Part shown: positions 17,640 through 26,167 of the stretch, one piece after another
Layout: every line of letters starts with the position of its first letter
How positions within the stretch are numbered: the stretch's first letter is position 1
Assembly (NCBI GenBank): GCA_041984235.1
Contig: JBHIYN010000012.1
Span: forward strand, 62,001-126,000
Length of the DNA stretch: 64,000 bases
Source of the DNA: JBHIYN01 sp041984235
GTDB taxonomy: Bacteria > Pseudomonadota > Gammaproteobacteria > Ga0077536
Direction of reading: 5' to 3'
Program-made: the position numbers and the translations under genes
The notes under the pieces: generated by a model
The model's input: the letters and a program-made list of their open reading frames with translations, nothing else
Databases searched by the model: none
What the model was told of the DNA's origin: nothing

Positions 17640-18179
17640 GTGTCCGCCGATCGGCAAACGCGCCGCGCCGGGCGCGCGCAGGGGCGCAGTACGGTCGGTA
17701 AGGTGTCGACCGGCGTACCAGCGCTTGCCAGCGACCTGATCGAAGTCGCGGCGGCGCAGATCGAAACGTCGATCGACTTCGCGCGCGGCCACGAGGGGGA
17801 CTGCACCGGGGCGCTGGCCCGCGTGTGCGAGATCGCCGACGGGCAGTGCGCGACCGAAAGCGCCGAGCTGCGCGCGGCGTGCAATCAAGCGATCGTCGCC
17901 CTGCAGTTCGTCGATGCGCTGGCCCAACGCCTCGACCACGTGCACGCCGGCCTCGCCGGCATCGCGCGTACGTTGCGCGAAGATCCTTGCCTCGACACGC
18001 CGTCGGCGTGGGACGCGCTGGCCACCGAGACTTCGGCAGCCTACTCGACCCGCGAGGAACACGAGGTGTTCGAGCGCGTGATGGCCGACACCGACACCAC
18101 GGCGGGCAAGGCCGGCGCCGAGCGCGGAGACGAGGGCGGGAGCGGACCCGCCACGGGCGGCGGCATGGAGTTGTTCTGA
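17640..18179 (+). CDS. Unknown helical chemotaxis-operon protein with CheZ-like DxxxQ motif
   Basis: A 179-residue mostly helical protein that I cannot place in a named family. The segment around Asp92-Gln96 (LQFVDALAQRLDHV) resembles the CheZ phosphatase helix; the CheZ in this window has YQDLTSQIIKR. The C-terminus is disordered and ends in MELF, similar to VELF at the end of CheD. The GTG at 17640 follows the STAS gene by three bases; a GTG at 17703 is another possible start. Position and motif suggest a role in CheY dephosphorylation, but this is a hypothesis. Confidence 0.7.
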   Translation: MSADRQTRRAGRAQGRSTVGKVSTGVPALASDLIEVAAAQIETSIDFARGHEGDCTGALARVCEIADGQCATESAELRAACNQAIVALQFVDALAQRLDHVHAGLAGIARTLREDPCLDTPSAWDALATETSAAYSTREEHEVFERVMADTDTTAGKAGAERGDEGGSGPATGGGMELF

Positions 18180-18204
18180 GGCTGCGTGGCGCGGCACGCC
18201 GCGC

Positions 18205-18231
18205 TCAAGATCCCGGGACCGCGGACGACAA
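18205..18231 (+). promoter_or_regulatory. Possible sigma-28 promoter of the membrane receptor gene
   Basis: TCAAGATC, eleven bases, then GACGACAA fits the FliA pattern (TCAAG variants are common in Pseudomonas-type sites; the -10 matches six of eight). It lies in the 193-base gap before the receptor at 18373. It could restart transcription inside the operon. Confidence 0.45.
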
Positions 18232-18372
18232 ACAGTAGCGGGCCGGGTGCCGCTGACTGCAGCGGCCGGGCCTGGTCCGGAACGACCTTGGGTATGCCAT
18301 GGCATGGCGCTGTACCCGGAACGGCCGGGTACACGCAGCTTGTCGAGAATGGACGCCCGAGGACTCCAGAAA

Positions 18373-21300
18373 ATGTCAGATTCCAGAAACGCCGGTACCA
18401 CGCCTGTCAGTCGCCTGTTCCGGCGCGGTCTGAGTACCCGCCTCGTTTTCAGCATGCTGGCCGCCGGCCTCCTGCCGCTGCTGGTCGTGACGGCGGTCAA
18501 CGTGGTTACCGCGAGCCGCGCGCTCGAGGGCCAGGCGCTGAATCAGCTCGAATCACTGAGCGAGGCAAAGGGCCACCAGGTCGAGCGCTACTTCGAACAA
18601 ATCCGAAACCAGATCCTGGTCATGGCCGACGCGCCGGCGACAATCGCGGCGGCGCGCGAGTTTCGCACTGCCTTCCACACCATGGTCAGCGAGGCGGCAG
18701 TCACGCCGGCGGACCTGGAGGCGTATCACGAGCGCGTGGCCCGCTATTACCGCGAGGACTTCGCCAGCGAGTACCAGGCGCGCACGGGCAGGGCGGCGGA
18801 CGTATCGGGCTACGTGCCCGCAGAGCCTGTCACCGTGCTTGCCCAGTATCGTTACCTCGCGGCCAACCGGCACGCCCTGGGCGAAAAGGATCAGCTCGAT
18901 GCGGCCGCCGACGGAGGCCCGTACAGCGCACTGCACGCCCGCTTCCATCCCGGGACGCGCGATTTTCTGAAGAAGTTCGGGTTCTACGACATCTTCATCG
19001 TCGACCCGGACAGCGGTCACATCGTCTACAGCGTTTACAAGGAGACCGATTACGCGACCAGCCTGCGTAGCGGGCCGTACCGTGACACGAATTTCGCACG
19101 CGCCTTCGAGCAGGCGCGTGAAGTCGCACCCGGTGACAATGCCGTGATCGTCGATTTCGAACCCTACACGCCTTCCTACGCCGCGCCGGCCTCGTTCATC
19201 GCCGCGCCGATCCACGACGGCGCCCGCCTGGTTGGTGTGCTCGTTTTCCAGATGCCCATCGACACGCTGAACGGCATCATGCAGGAGCGTGCCGGGCTTG
19301 GTGAGAGCGGCGAGACCTATCTCATCGGTGCCGACCTCAGGATGCGCTCGCAGAGTCGTTTCTCGGAGACCAATACCATTCTGGGTACGACAGTCGACAC
19401 CGCCGCCGGACAGGCCATACGGGCTGGCGTCGCCGGCCGCGGCACCATCAGCGACTACCGTGGAGAAGCCGTCCTCTCGGCCTACCGGCCGCTCGACATC
19501 GCCGGCCTTGACTGGGGTATCGTCGCCGAGATCGGCGAAGCCGAAGGCCTCGCTGCGGTCAGCTCCCTGTTCTGGCGCGCGACGCTGATCGGCCTGCTCG
19601 CGCTGGTCGCGCTGTCGGGTGCGGCGCTGTTGTTCGCGCGGCGCCTGATCCGGCCCATTCGCGGGGCGGTCGAGGTCGCCGGCGAAGTTGCCGCCGGCAA
19701 CTTCGACAATCGGATCGAGGTGCACGACGACGATGAGATCGGCGAACTGCTGGGCGCGCTGGAGCGCATGCAGTCCGACCTGCGTGCACGTGAGGCAGCG
19801 GCAGCCGAACGGGCTGCCGAGGCGCGCGCCGCCGCCCTGGTCAATGCGCGCATCAAGCTCGCCGCGGACAAGGTCACGGCGTGCGTCATGATCACCGATG
19901 CCAACCACGACGTGGTCTACGTCAACGACGCGCTGACCGAGATGTTCCGCGCTGCCGAGTCCGACATCCGCAAGGACCTGCCGGATTTCGACGTCGACAC
20001 CCTGGTCGGCTCCAACATTGACTGCTTCCACCGCGGCTCCGACCGCCAGCGCAAGACGCTCGAGGATTTGCGTAACACGCTCGACTTCGGCGTAGTGATG
20101 GGAGGACGCGACTTTCGCTTCATCGGCAACCCGGTGTTCGGCGAGGACGGGGAGCGCGTCGGCACGGTGGTGCAGTGGATCGAGCGCACCCAGGAGCTGG
20201 CGGTGGAACGCGAGGTCGAGCGCATGGTCAGCGCGGCGCGCGCAGGCGATCTCGGCCAGCGTATCTCGATGGCTGGCAAGGAAGGTTTCTTCGCCGGCCT
20301 TGCCGAAGGCATGAACGAGCTGGTCGATGCCGTCGCGCGAGTCTTCGCCGATACCACGCGCATGCTGGAGGCGCTGGCGCGGGGCGACCTGCAGCAGCGC
20401 ATCGAGAGCGACTACGCGGGGGATTTCGGGCGCGTGAAGACTCACGCCAACGCCACCGCGGACAAGCTCACCGAGGTCGTCAACGGCATTCACCGCAGCG
20501 CCTCGGCGCTCGCCACCAGCGCCGGCGAGCTCTCGGCCGGCAACGTCAATCTCTCGCAGCGCACCGAGGAGCAGGCCTCCAGCCTGGAGCAGACCGCCTC
20601 CAGCATGGAGCAGATGACGAGCTCGGTCGGACAGAACGCGGACAGCGCCAGGCAGGCCAACCAGCTTGCCGCCAGCGCGCGCGAGCAGGCCGAGTCGGGT
20701 GGTGCGGTGGTCAGGCAGGCGGTGGATGCAATGGGCGCGATCAACGAATCCTCGCGTCGCATCGCCGACATCATCGGGGTCATCGACGAGATCGCCTTCC
20801 AGACCAACCTGCTGGCACTGAACGCCTCGGTCGAGGCCGCCCGCGCCGGCGAGCAGGGCCGCGGCTTCGCCGTGGTCGCCGGTGAGGTGCGCAACCTTGC
20901 CGGGCGCAGTGCCACGGCGGCGAAGGAAATCAAGGATTTGATCGAGGACAGCGGACGCAAGGTCGCCGACGGCTCTCGCCTCGTCAACGAATCCGGCGCC
21001 ACCCTCGAAGACATCGTCGTTTCGGTCAAGAAGGTGACCGACATCGTCGCCGAGATCGCGGCCGCCAGCCACGAGCAGAGCGCCGGCATCGAGCAGGTCA
21101 ACAAGGCCGTCATGCAGATGGACGACATGACCCAGCAGAACGCGGCGCTGGTCGAAGAGGCCGCGGCGGCCAGCGAGGCGGTCAACGCGCAGGCCGGCCG
21201 GCTCAACGAGCTGGTGGCTTTCTTCAGTGTCGACGACCGTGCGCCGACCAGCGAGGGCCCGCCGGCAGGTATCGAGCGCCGCGGCGCCGAGCGCCCGTGG

Positions 21301-21396
21301 GCGCAGTCATCCACGCCGGCCGCGCCGCCGCGCGCCCCGGCTTCGCCACCGCGTGCGGCGGCGGTCGGCGACGACCAGGACTGGGAAGAGTTCTAG
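18373..21396 (+). CDS. Large transmembrane chemoreceptor (periplasmic sensor, HAMP, PAS, signalling domain)
   Basis: The 1007-residue receptor has an N-terminal membrane segment (about 22-42), a large periplasmic sensor with a Cache-like end (SGETYLIGADLRMRSQSRF), a second membrane segment near 400, a HAMP domain (RRLIRPIRGAVEVAGEVAAGNFDNRI), a PAS domain, a second HAMP-like stretch and a complete signalling domain. It ends in DWEEF like the receptor at 15041. The signalling domains of the two are nearly the same. I chose the ATG at 18373 (MSDSRNAG); GAGGA lies 12 bases upstream. The ligand is unknown. Confidence 0.93.
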   Translation: MSDSRNAGTTPVSRLFRRGLSTRLVFSMLAAGLLPLLVVTAVNVVTASRALEGQALNQLESLSEAKGHQVERYFEQIRNQILVMADAPATIAAAREFRTAFHTMVSEAAVTPADLEAYHERVARYYREDFASEYQARTGRAADVSGYVPAEPVTVLAQYRYLAANRHALGEKDQLDAAADGGPYSALHARFHPGTRDFLKKFGFYDIFIVDPDSGHIVYSVYKETDYATSLRSGPYRDTNFARAFEQAREVAPGDNAVIVDFEPYTPSYAAPASFIAAPIHDGARLVGVLVFQMPIDTLNGIMQERAGLGESGETYLIGADLRMRSQSRFSETNTILGTTVDTAAGQAIRAGVAGRGTISDYRGEAVLSAYRPLDIAGLDWGIVAEIGEAEGLAAVSSLFWRATLIGLLALVALSGAALLFARRLIRPIRGAVEVAGEVAAGNFDNRIEVHDDDEIGELLGALERMQSDLRAREAAAAERAAEARAAALVNARIKLAADKVTACVMITDANHDVVYVNDALTEMFRAAESDIRKDLPDFDVDTLVGSNIDCFHRGSDRQRKTLEDLRNTLDFGVVMGGRDFRFIGNPVFGEDGERVGTVVQWIERTQELAVEREVERMVSAARAGDLGQRISMAGKEGFFAGLAEGMNELVDAVARVFADTTRMLEALARGDLQQRIESDYAGDFGRVKTHANATADKLTEVVNGIHRSASALATSAGELSAGNVNLSQRTEEQASSLEQTASSMEQMTSSVGQNADSARQANQLAASAREQAESGGAVVRQAVDAMGAINESSRRIADIIGVIDEIAFQTNLLALNASVEAARAGEQGRGFAVVAGEVRNLAGRSATAAKEIKDLIEDSGRKVADGSRLVNESGATLEDIVVSVKKVTDIVAEIAAASHEQSAGIEQVNKAVMQMDDMTQQNAALVEEAAAASEAVNAQAGRLNELVAFFSVDDRAPTSEGPPAGIERRGAERPWAQSSTPAAPPRAPASPPRAAAVGDDQDWEEF

Positions 21397-21455
21397 ATGT
21401 CCGCCGCGGTGCGTCACCCGGACCACCGTCTGCGGCCAGGCACGCGGGCTGACGC

Positions 21456-22328
21456 ATGCCCGGAGCAGGACCGTTGAGCGCGGCGCTGCCCGATGCGGCG
21501 GTCCGGCGAGAGTACGATCTCTCCGATGCCGAGTTTCAGCGCGTGCGCCGGCTGGTGTCCGAGGCCACCGGCATCAGTCTCTCCGATGCCAAGCGCGATC
21601 TCGTCTACAGCCGGCTGTCCAAGCGGCTGCGCGCGCTCGCCATCGACAGCTTCGACGGCTACTGCGATTTTCTCGAAGACGAGGCGGGCGAGTTCGAGCA
21701 TTTCGTCAATGCCATCACCACCAACCTGACCGCGTTCTTCCGCGAGCCTCATCATTTCGACTACCTTGCCGCGACGATCCTGCCCGAGCTGCTCGAACGC
21801 AACCGCGCCAGCCGTCGCCTGCGCATCTGGTCCGCGGGCTGCTCGACCGGCGAGGAGCCGTATTCGATTGCCATTACCGTGCGACGGGTACTGCCGGAGC
21901 TGGCCAACTGGGACGTGCGCATTCTCGCTACCGATCTCGATTCCAACTGCCTGGCGCGCGCGGCAGCGGGAATCTACGAGGAGGCGCGCGTGGCCGGCAT
22001 CGACCGGCACACCCTGGGACGCTGGTTCCGCCGTGGCAGGGGCGAGCACGAGGGCAAGGTGCGGGTGCAGCCGGAGCTGGCGCAGATGATCGCCTTCCGT
22101 CACCTCAACCTGATGCAGGCCTGGCCCATGCGCGGCCTGTTCGACGTCATCTTCTGCCGCAACGTGGTGATCTATTTCGACAAGCCGACCCAGGCCGCAT
22201 TGTTCGCGCGCTATGCCGACCAGATCACCGACGGCGGGCATCTCTTCCTGGGTCATTCCGAGACCCTGCACTCGATCAGCGATCGTTTCACGCTGATTGG
22301 CAAGACCATCTATCGCAAGGTGAACTGA
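21456..22328 (+). CDS. cheR: Chemoreceptor methyltransferase CheR
   Basis: CheR methylates receptor glutamates using S-adenosylmethionine. The 290-residue protein has the N-terminal helical domain (FQRVRRLVSEATGISLSDAKRDLVYSRLSKRLR), NLTAFFREPHHF, the AdoMet motif RIWSAGCSTGEEPYSIAI and DVIFCRNVVIYF. A TTG at 21474 with GGAG eight bases before it is a possible alternative start. DWEEF-tailed receptors in the same operon are its likely substrates. Confidence 0.96.
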   Translation: MPGAGPLSAALPDAAVRREYDLSDAEFQRVRRLVSEATGISLSDAKRDLVYSRLSKRLRALAIDSFDGYCDFLEDEAGEFEHFVNAITTNLTAFFREPHHFDYLAATILPELLERNRASRRLRIWSAGCSTGEEPYSIAITVRRVLPELANWDVRILATDLDSNCLARAAAGIYEEARVAGIDRHTLGRWFRRGRGEHEGKVRVQPELAQMIAFRHLNLMQAWPMRGLFDVIFCRNVVIYFDKPTQAALFARYADQITDGGHLFLGHSETLHSISDRFTLIGKTIYRKVN

Positions 22329-22330
22329 CC

Positions 22331-22996
22331 GTGCGTATCGACCCCACCATCGCCAAAGCGCTCCCGGAACGCGCCCAGCCGCGTGCGCTGCCGTGCTTCG
22401 GTCACATCAACCGCTACTGGGACCCGAGCAACCACGTGTGGGCGGCGAAACTGCTGCCGGGCGAGTACTACGTGAGCCTGCACGGGGAGATGATCGCGAC
22501 CGTGCTCGGCTCGTGCATCTCCGCCTGCATCCGTGACGTGCGCCTGGGCATCGGCGGCATGAACCATTTCATGCTGCCGGGCGAGGCCGACAACGGTGGC
22601 AGCGGCTGGGGCGGCGCCGCGGTGAGTGCCGCGACGCGCTACGGCACGTTCGCGATGGAGCACCTGATCAACAACATTCTCAAGCAGGGCGGCCGCCGCG
22701 AGGATCTCGAGGTGAAGCTGTTCGGCGGCGGTCGGGTGCTGCAGATCGATTCCAACGTCGGCCTGCGCAACGCCGAGTTCGCCAAGGCCTACCTCGCGCG
22801 CGAGAAGCTGGCACTGGCGGCCGAAGACCTGCTCGGACCCTACCCGCGCAAGATCAAGTTCTTTCCGGAGAGCGGGCGAGTGAGGGTCAAGAAGCTGCGC
22901 GAGATGCACAACGACACCATCAAGCGGCGCGAAGAGCGCTACTTCCGCGACCTGGAGAGAAAGCCGGTCGCCACGGCCGAAGTGGAGCTGTTCTGA
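22331..22996 (+). CDS. cheD: Chemoreceptor glutamine deamidase CheD
   Basis: CheD deamidates receptor glutamines. The 221-residue protein has the catalytic Cys motif (TVLGSCISACIRD), His in GGMNHFMLPG, and KLFGGGRVL. The GTG start at 22331 follows the cheR stop by two bases. The C-terminus ends in EVELF. Presence of both CheD and CheZ in one locus is notable. Confidence 0.95.
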   Translation: MRIDPTIAKALPERAQPRALPCFGHINRYWDPSNHVWAAKLLPGEYYVSLHGEMIATVLGSCISACIRDVRLGIGGMNHFMLPGEADNGGSGWGGAAVSAATRYGTFAMEHLINNILKQGGRREDLEVKLFGGGRVLQIDSNVGLRNAEFAKAYLAREKLALAAEDLLGPYPRKIKFFPESGRVRVKKLREMHNDTIKRREERYFRDLERKPVATAEVELF

Positions 22997-23023
22997 TCCG
23001 GCCGGCGAGCCACCGACAGCGAA

Positions 23024-24157
23024 ATGAACGGGGTTGCCATGACGACGAAGAAAATCCGTGTACTGGTCATCGACGATTCGGCGCTGGTGCGCCAGACGCT
23101 GACCAGGATCCTGTCCTCCGACCACGCCATCGAGGTGGTCGGCAGCGCACCCGACCCCTTCGTCGCGCGCAGCAAGATCAAGAGCCTGAATCCCGACGTG
23201 CTGACGCTGGACGTGGAGATGCCGCGCATGGACGGCGTCACCTTCCTGCGCAACCTCATGCGCCTGCGGCCGATGCCGGTGGTGATGGTAAGCAGCCTGA
23301 CCGAGAAGGGCGCGGAGATCACGCTCGAAGCGCTGGAGCTGGGCGCGGTCGATTTCGTCAGCAAGCCGCGCATCGACGTGGCCCATTCGCTGGAGGACTA
23401 CGCCGCGGAGATCATCGCCAAGGTCAAGGCGGCCGCGGGTGCGCGGCTGCGCACCGGCAGCGCCGCCCTGGAACGCCGCCCGCAGGTCGCCGCGGGTGGC
23501 AGCGGCGGCGGCATGCAGATCAGCGAGAAGTACTCGGCCGACGCGGTCATCGCGCGGCGCGCACCGGCAACGCCGTTCCGCACTACGGACAAGGTCATTG
23601 CGCTCGGCGCCTCCACCGGCGGCACCGAGGCGCTGCGCGATCTGCTGGTCGCGTTACCGCCGGATAGTCCCGGGGTGGTGATTGCGCAGCACATTCCGCC
23701 GGTGTTCTCGACCTCGTTCGCGCAACGCATGGAAGCCCTGTGCGCGGTGACCGTGTGCGAAGCGAGCGATGGTCAGCAGATCCTGCCCGGCCACGTCTAC
23801 ATCGCGCCGGGCGATCGCCACCTGCTGCTGGTCCGCGACGGCGCCCGCTACGTGTGCCGCCTGAGTGACGGCGAGCGCGTCAACCGGCATCGTCCATCGG
23901 TCGACGTGCTGTTCCGCTCGGTGGCGCAGAACGCGGGCAAGAACGCGGCCGGCGCCTTGCTTACCGGCATGGGCGACGACGGCGCGGCGGGCCTGCTCGA
24001 GATGCGGGACGCCGGCGCCCACACCGTGGCCCAGGACGAGGCCACCAGCGTGGTGTGGGGCATGCCCGGCGAGGCGGTCAAGCGCGGCGCGGCGGAGAGC
24101 GTGCTGCCGCTGGCGCGGATTGCGCCACACCTGCTGGAGCGGATCGCCGCCGGCTGA
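23024..24157 (+). CDS. cheB: Chemoreceptor methylesterase CheB
   Basis: CheB demethylates receptors once phosphorylated by CheA. The 377-residue protein has a receiver domain (Asp17-Asp18, phospho-acceptor Asp63) and a C-terminal esterase with the Ser motif LGASTGGTEA, QHIPP and GMGDDGA. An ATG five codons downstream (23039, MTTKKIR) is an equally good start. It is the last gene of the cheY-to-cheB operon. Confidence 0.96.
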   Translation: MNGVAMTTKKIRVLVIDDSALVRQTLTRILSSDHAIEVVGSAPDPFVARSKIKSLNPDVLTLDVEMPRMDGVTFLRNLMRLRPMPVVMVSSLTEKGAEITLEALELGAVDFVSKPRIDVAHSLEDYAAEIIAKVKAAAGARLRTGSAALERRPQVAAGGSGGGMQISEKYSADAVIARRAPATPFRTTDKVIALGASTGGTEALRDLLVALPPDSPGVVIAQHIPPVFSTSFAQRMEALCAVTVCEASDGQQILPGHVYIAPGDRHLLLVRDGARYVCRLSDGERVNRHRPSVDVLFRSVAQNAGKNAAGALLTGMGDDGAAGLLEMRDAGAHTVAQDEATSVVWGMPGEAVKRGAAESVLPLARIAPHLLERIAAG

Positions 24158-24184
24158 GCGCGCGCGGCGCGGGCTCTCCCCGGC

Positions 24185-24895
24185 TCAGACGCCGAGGCTG
24201 GCGAGCAGGTCGTCGACGTCCGCCTGGTCGGCAACCGCCTCCGCCTGCTCACGTACGGTAGCGGCGGGGCCGTGGACGGTGGGCGCGGCTTCCGTTTCCT
24301 CGCTGGCCGGCGACGTGTCGGCGGCCACCAGCGGCGCACAGGTGGAGACGATACCGAGCAGCTTGGCCTCGACCTGGGTGACGACGTCGATGGTGCGCTT
24401 GATGATCTGGCTGGTGAGATCCTGGTAGCTCTGCGCCAGCAGCACGTCGGAGAGCCGCGTGTGCAGGGCGCCGGTGAACTGTTCCACGGTCTGCGCGAAG
24501 TCGGCCAGGCTGGCCGTGCAGGCTTCGTCGGTGACGCGCCCGTCGCGGCTGGCGGCCGCCATCAGGCGCGCGTCCTCGCCGAGGTTGCGCGCCATGCTCA
24601 TCATGTCCTCGACCGCGTCTATGGTCTCGTTGGCGGCCTTTTCGGTCTGCTGCACGACGTAATCGAGCCGTTCGCGGCAGTCCGGGATGGCGTCCTGGGT
24701 CAGCTCCAGCAGGCGCGAGTCGGAGCCCAGCAGGTCGATGGCCTCGCGCACGTCGCGGGTCAGGCGCCCGACTTCCAGCAGCAGCGGCTGGAAGCGTCCG
24801 CCGCCCAGCCGTTCGATCATCGCTTCGGCTTGTTCACGATCGCCGTTCTCGAGCGCCGCAACCAGCTTGCGCGCATCCTCCAGCGGTAGGTCCAA
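24185..24895 (-). CDS. cheZ: CheY-phosphate phosphatase CheZ
   Basis: CheZ dephosphorylates CheY. The long helical hairpin carries the active-site motif SYQDLTSQIIKR, and the C-terminus (ADVDDLLASLGV) is the CheY-binding peptide. A GTG at 24919 is possible, but the TTG at 24895 has GGGAG seven bases upstream and gives 236 residues, so I prefer it. It lies 49 bases after cheY on the same strand. Confidence 0.94.
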   Translation of the reverse strand: MDLPLEDARKLVAALENGDREQAEAMIERLGGGRFQPLLLEVGRLTRDVREAIDLLGSDSRLLELTQDAIPDCRERLDYVVQQTEKAANETIDAVEDMMSMARNLGEDARLMAAASRDGRVTDEACTASLADFAQTVEQFTGALHTRLSDVLLAQSYQDLTSQIIKRTIDVVTQVEAKLLGIVSTCAPLVAADTSPASEETEAAPTVHGPAATVREQAEAVADQADVDDLLASLGV

Positions 24896-24944
24896 GTTCG
24901 TCTCCCGCAGTTGTGCCACGCCGGGCGGGCCGGCCCGCCAGGGC

Positions 24945-25337
24945 TCAGGCCGCCGCTTCGAGGCGGGCAAAGATCTTTTCGATTTTTTCTTTCAGCGTCT
25001 TGGCATCGAACGGCTTGACCACGTAGCCGTTCACGCCGGCCTCGGCGGCGGCCACGATCTGCTCGCGGCGCGCTTCGGCGGTGACCATCAGCACGGGCAT
25101 GGCGGCTAGGCGCTCGTCGGCGCGAATGGCCTTGAGCAGGTCGAGGCCTTCCATACCCGGCATGTTCCAGTCGGTGATGAGGAAATCGTAATTGCCGTTT
25201 TGCAGCTTCGGCAGCGCGGTGGTGCCGTCATCGGCATCGTCGACGTTGGAAAAACCCAGATCATTCAAGAGGTTCTTCACGATGCGGCGCATCGTCGAAA
25301 AATCGTCGACGACGAGGATTTTCATGTCCTTGTCCAA
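24945..25337 (-). CDS. cheY: Chemotaxis response regulator CheY (canonical, paired with CheZ)
   Basis: The 130-residue receiver is of the classical flagellar CheY type (KILVVDDFSTMRRIVKNLLNDLGF; phospho-acceptor Asp56 in ITDWNMPGMEG; VKPFDAKTLKEK). The TTG at 25337 has AAGGAG upstream; the ATG four codons later is an alternative. It is transcribed with cheZ behind a sigma-28-like site. This is the likely CheY that binds FliM. In related genomes cheYZ sits after fliA; here it is next to fliL. Confidence 0.95.
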   Translation of the reverse strand: MDKDMKILVVDDFSTMRRIVKNLLNDLGFSNVDDADDGTTALPKLQNGNYDFLITDWNMPGMEGLDLLKAIRADERLAAMPVLMVTAEARREQIVAAAEAGVNGYVVKPFDAKTLKEKIEKIFARLEAAA

Positions 25338-25394
25338 GTGATTCTCCTTGCACCCGGGGTGGTGTAGCGATGGTTGTCGGATTCAGTGGTCTAT

Positions 25395-25422
25395 TTATCG
25401 ACGCCCGCGTGACCGATCTTTA
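25395..25422 (-). promoter_or_regulatory. Sigma-28-like promoter of cheY-cheZ
   Basis: On the minus strand TAAAGATC is followed by GTCGATAA, seven of eight matches to the FliA -10 element, with one extra spacer base. It is about 60 bases upstream of cheY. Confidence 0.6.
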
Positions 25423-25581
25423 GCCAGCCGCCGGAGTCGGCTGCGCGGCCAGGCGCAACTGTCGGAAAGCCGGCGGCAGCCGGTTGCGCGGGGCCGCGAT
25501 CACCGTCAATAAACCGCCGCCGCGGCCCGTTCGCCCATCCTAAGTCCTTGTTCGCGTGCGGTTGCCGGTCGCGGCAGGTGC

Positions 25582-25597
25582 TGGCACGCGCTTTGCA
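25582..25597 (+). promoter_or_regulatory. Sigma-54 promoter of the fliL operon
   Basis: TGGCACGCGCTTTGCA matches TGGCAC-N5-TTGC fully. It lies 36 bases before the fliL ATG and would drive fliL through at least flhB and probably flhA. It is nearly the same as the fliK site, which suggests shared FlrC-type control. Confidence 0.85.
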
Positions 25598-25632
25598 GCA
25601 AGGCCGCAGGCATACCTCACAGGAGCACGGCC

Positions 25633-26127
25633 ATGGCCGACGAGAACGACGCACCCGCCAAGCCGGGCAACAAGAAACTGGTGATCATCATCGCCGTGGT
25701 GCTGGTGCTGGCCATCGGCGGTGGCGTGGGCGCCTTCCTGGCGATGGGCGGCAGCGAGGAAGAGGTCGCCGAGGGCGAAGCCGCCGCCGCCGAGGAAGAA
25801 AAGCAGGAGTCGGTCTACATCGAGCTCAAGCCCGAGTTCGTGATCAATTTCCGCGATCGCCACAACCGTCCCAAGTTCCTCAAGGCGGAAATGTCGGTGG
25901 CGACCACCGACAGCGAGGTCGAGGAGGCGGTCGGCCGCCACATGCCGGCCATTCGCAACGCCCTGGTGCTGCTGCTCAGCCGCCAGATCTACGAGGACCT
26001 GGTGCCGCACGAGGGCAAGGAGGCACTGCGCCAGCAGGCCCTGGCCGAGGTGCAGACCGTCCTCGAGACCCAGATCGGCAAGCCCGGCGTCAACGATCTC
26101 TATTTCTCCAACTTCGTGATGCACTAG
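25633..26127 (+). CDS. fliL: Flagellar basal body-associated protein FliL
   Basis: FliL stabilises the stator around the motor. The 164-residue protein has a short cytoplasmic N-terminus, one membrane segment (about 16-38), an acidic linker and the periplasmic FliL domain (YIELKPEFVINFRDRHNRPKFLKAEMSV ... FSNFVMH cut to its key parts). The AGGAG ribosome site is clear. Confidence 0.95.
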   Translation: MADENDAPAKPGNKKLVIIIAVVLVLAIGGGVGAFLAMGGSEEEVAEGEAAAAEEEKQESVYIELKPEFVINFRDRHNRPKFLKAEMSVATTDSEVEEAVGRHMPAIRNALVLLLSRQIYEDLVPHEGKEALRQQALAEVQTVLETQIGKPGVNDLYFSNFVMH

Positions 26128-26167
26128 GCCGCGCGCGGCCATCACGACCACAGGCGGAAACACGACC

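Noticed and set aside
18293..18304. Palindrome ATGCCATGGCAT before the receptor gene
   Set aside because: Short, single, and with no partner site; could be chance.
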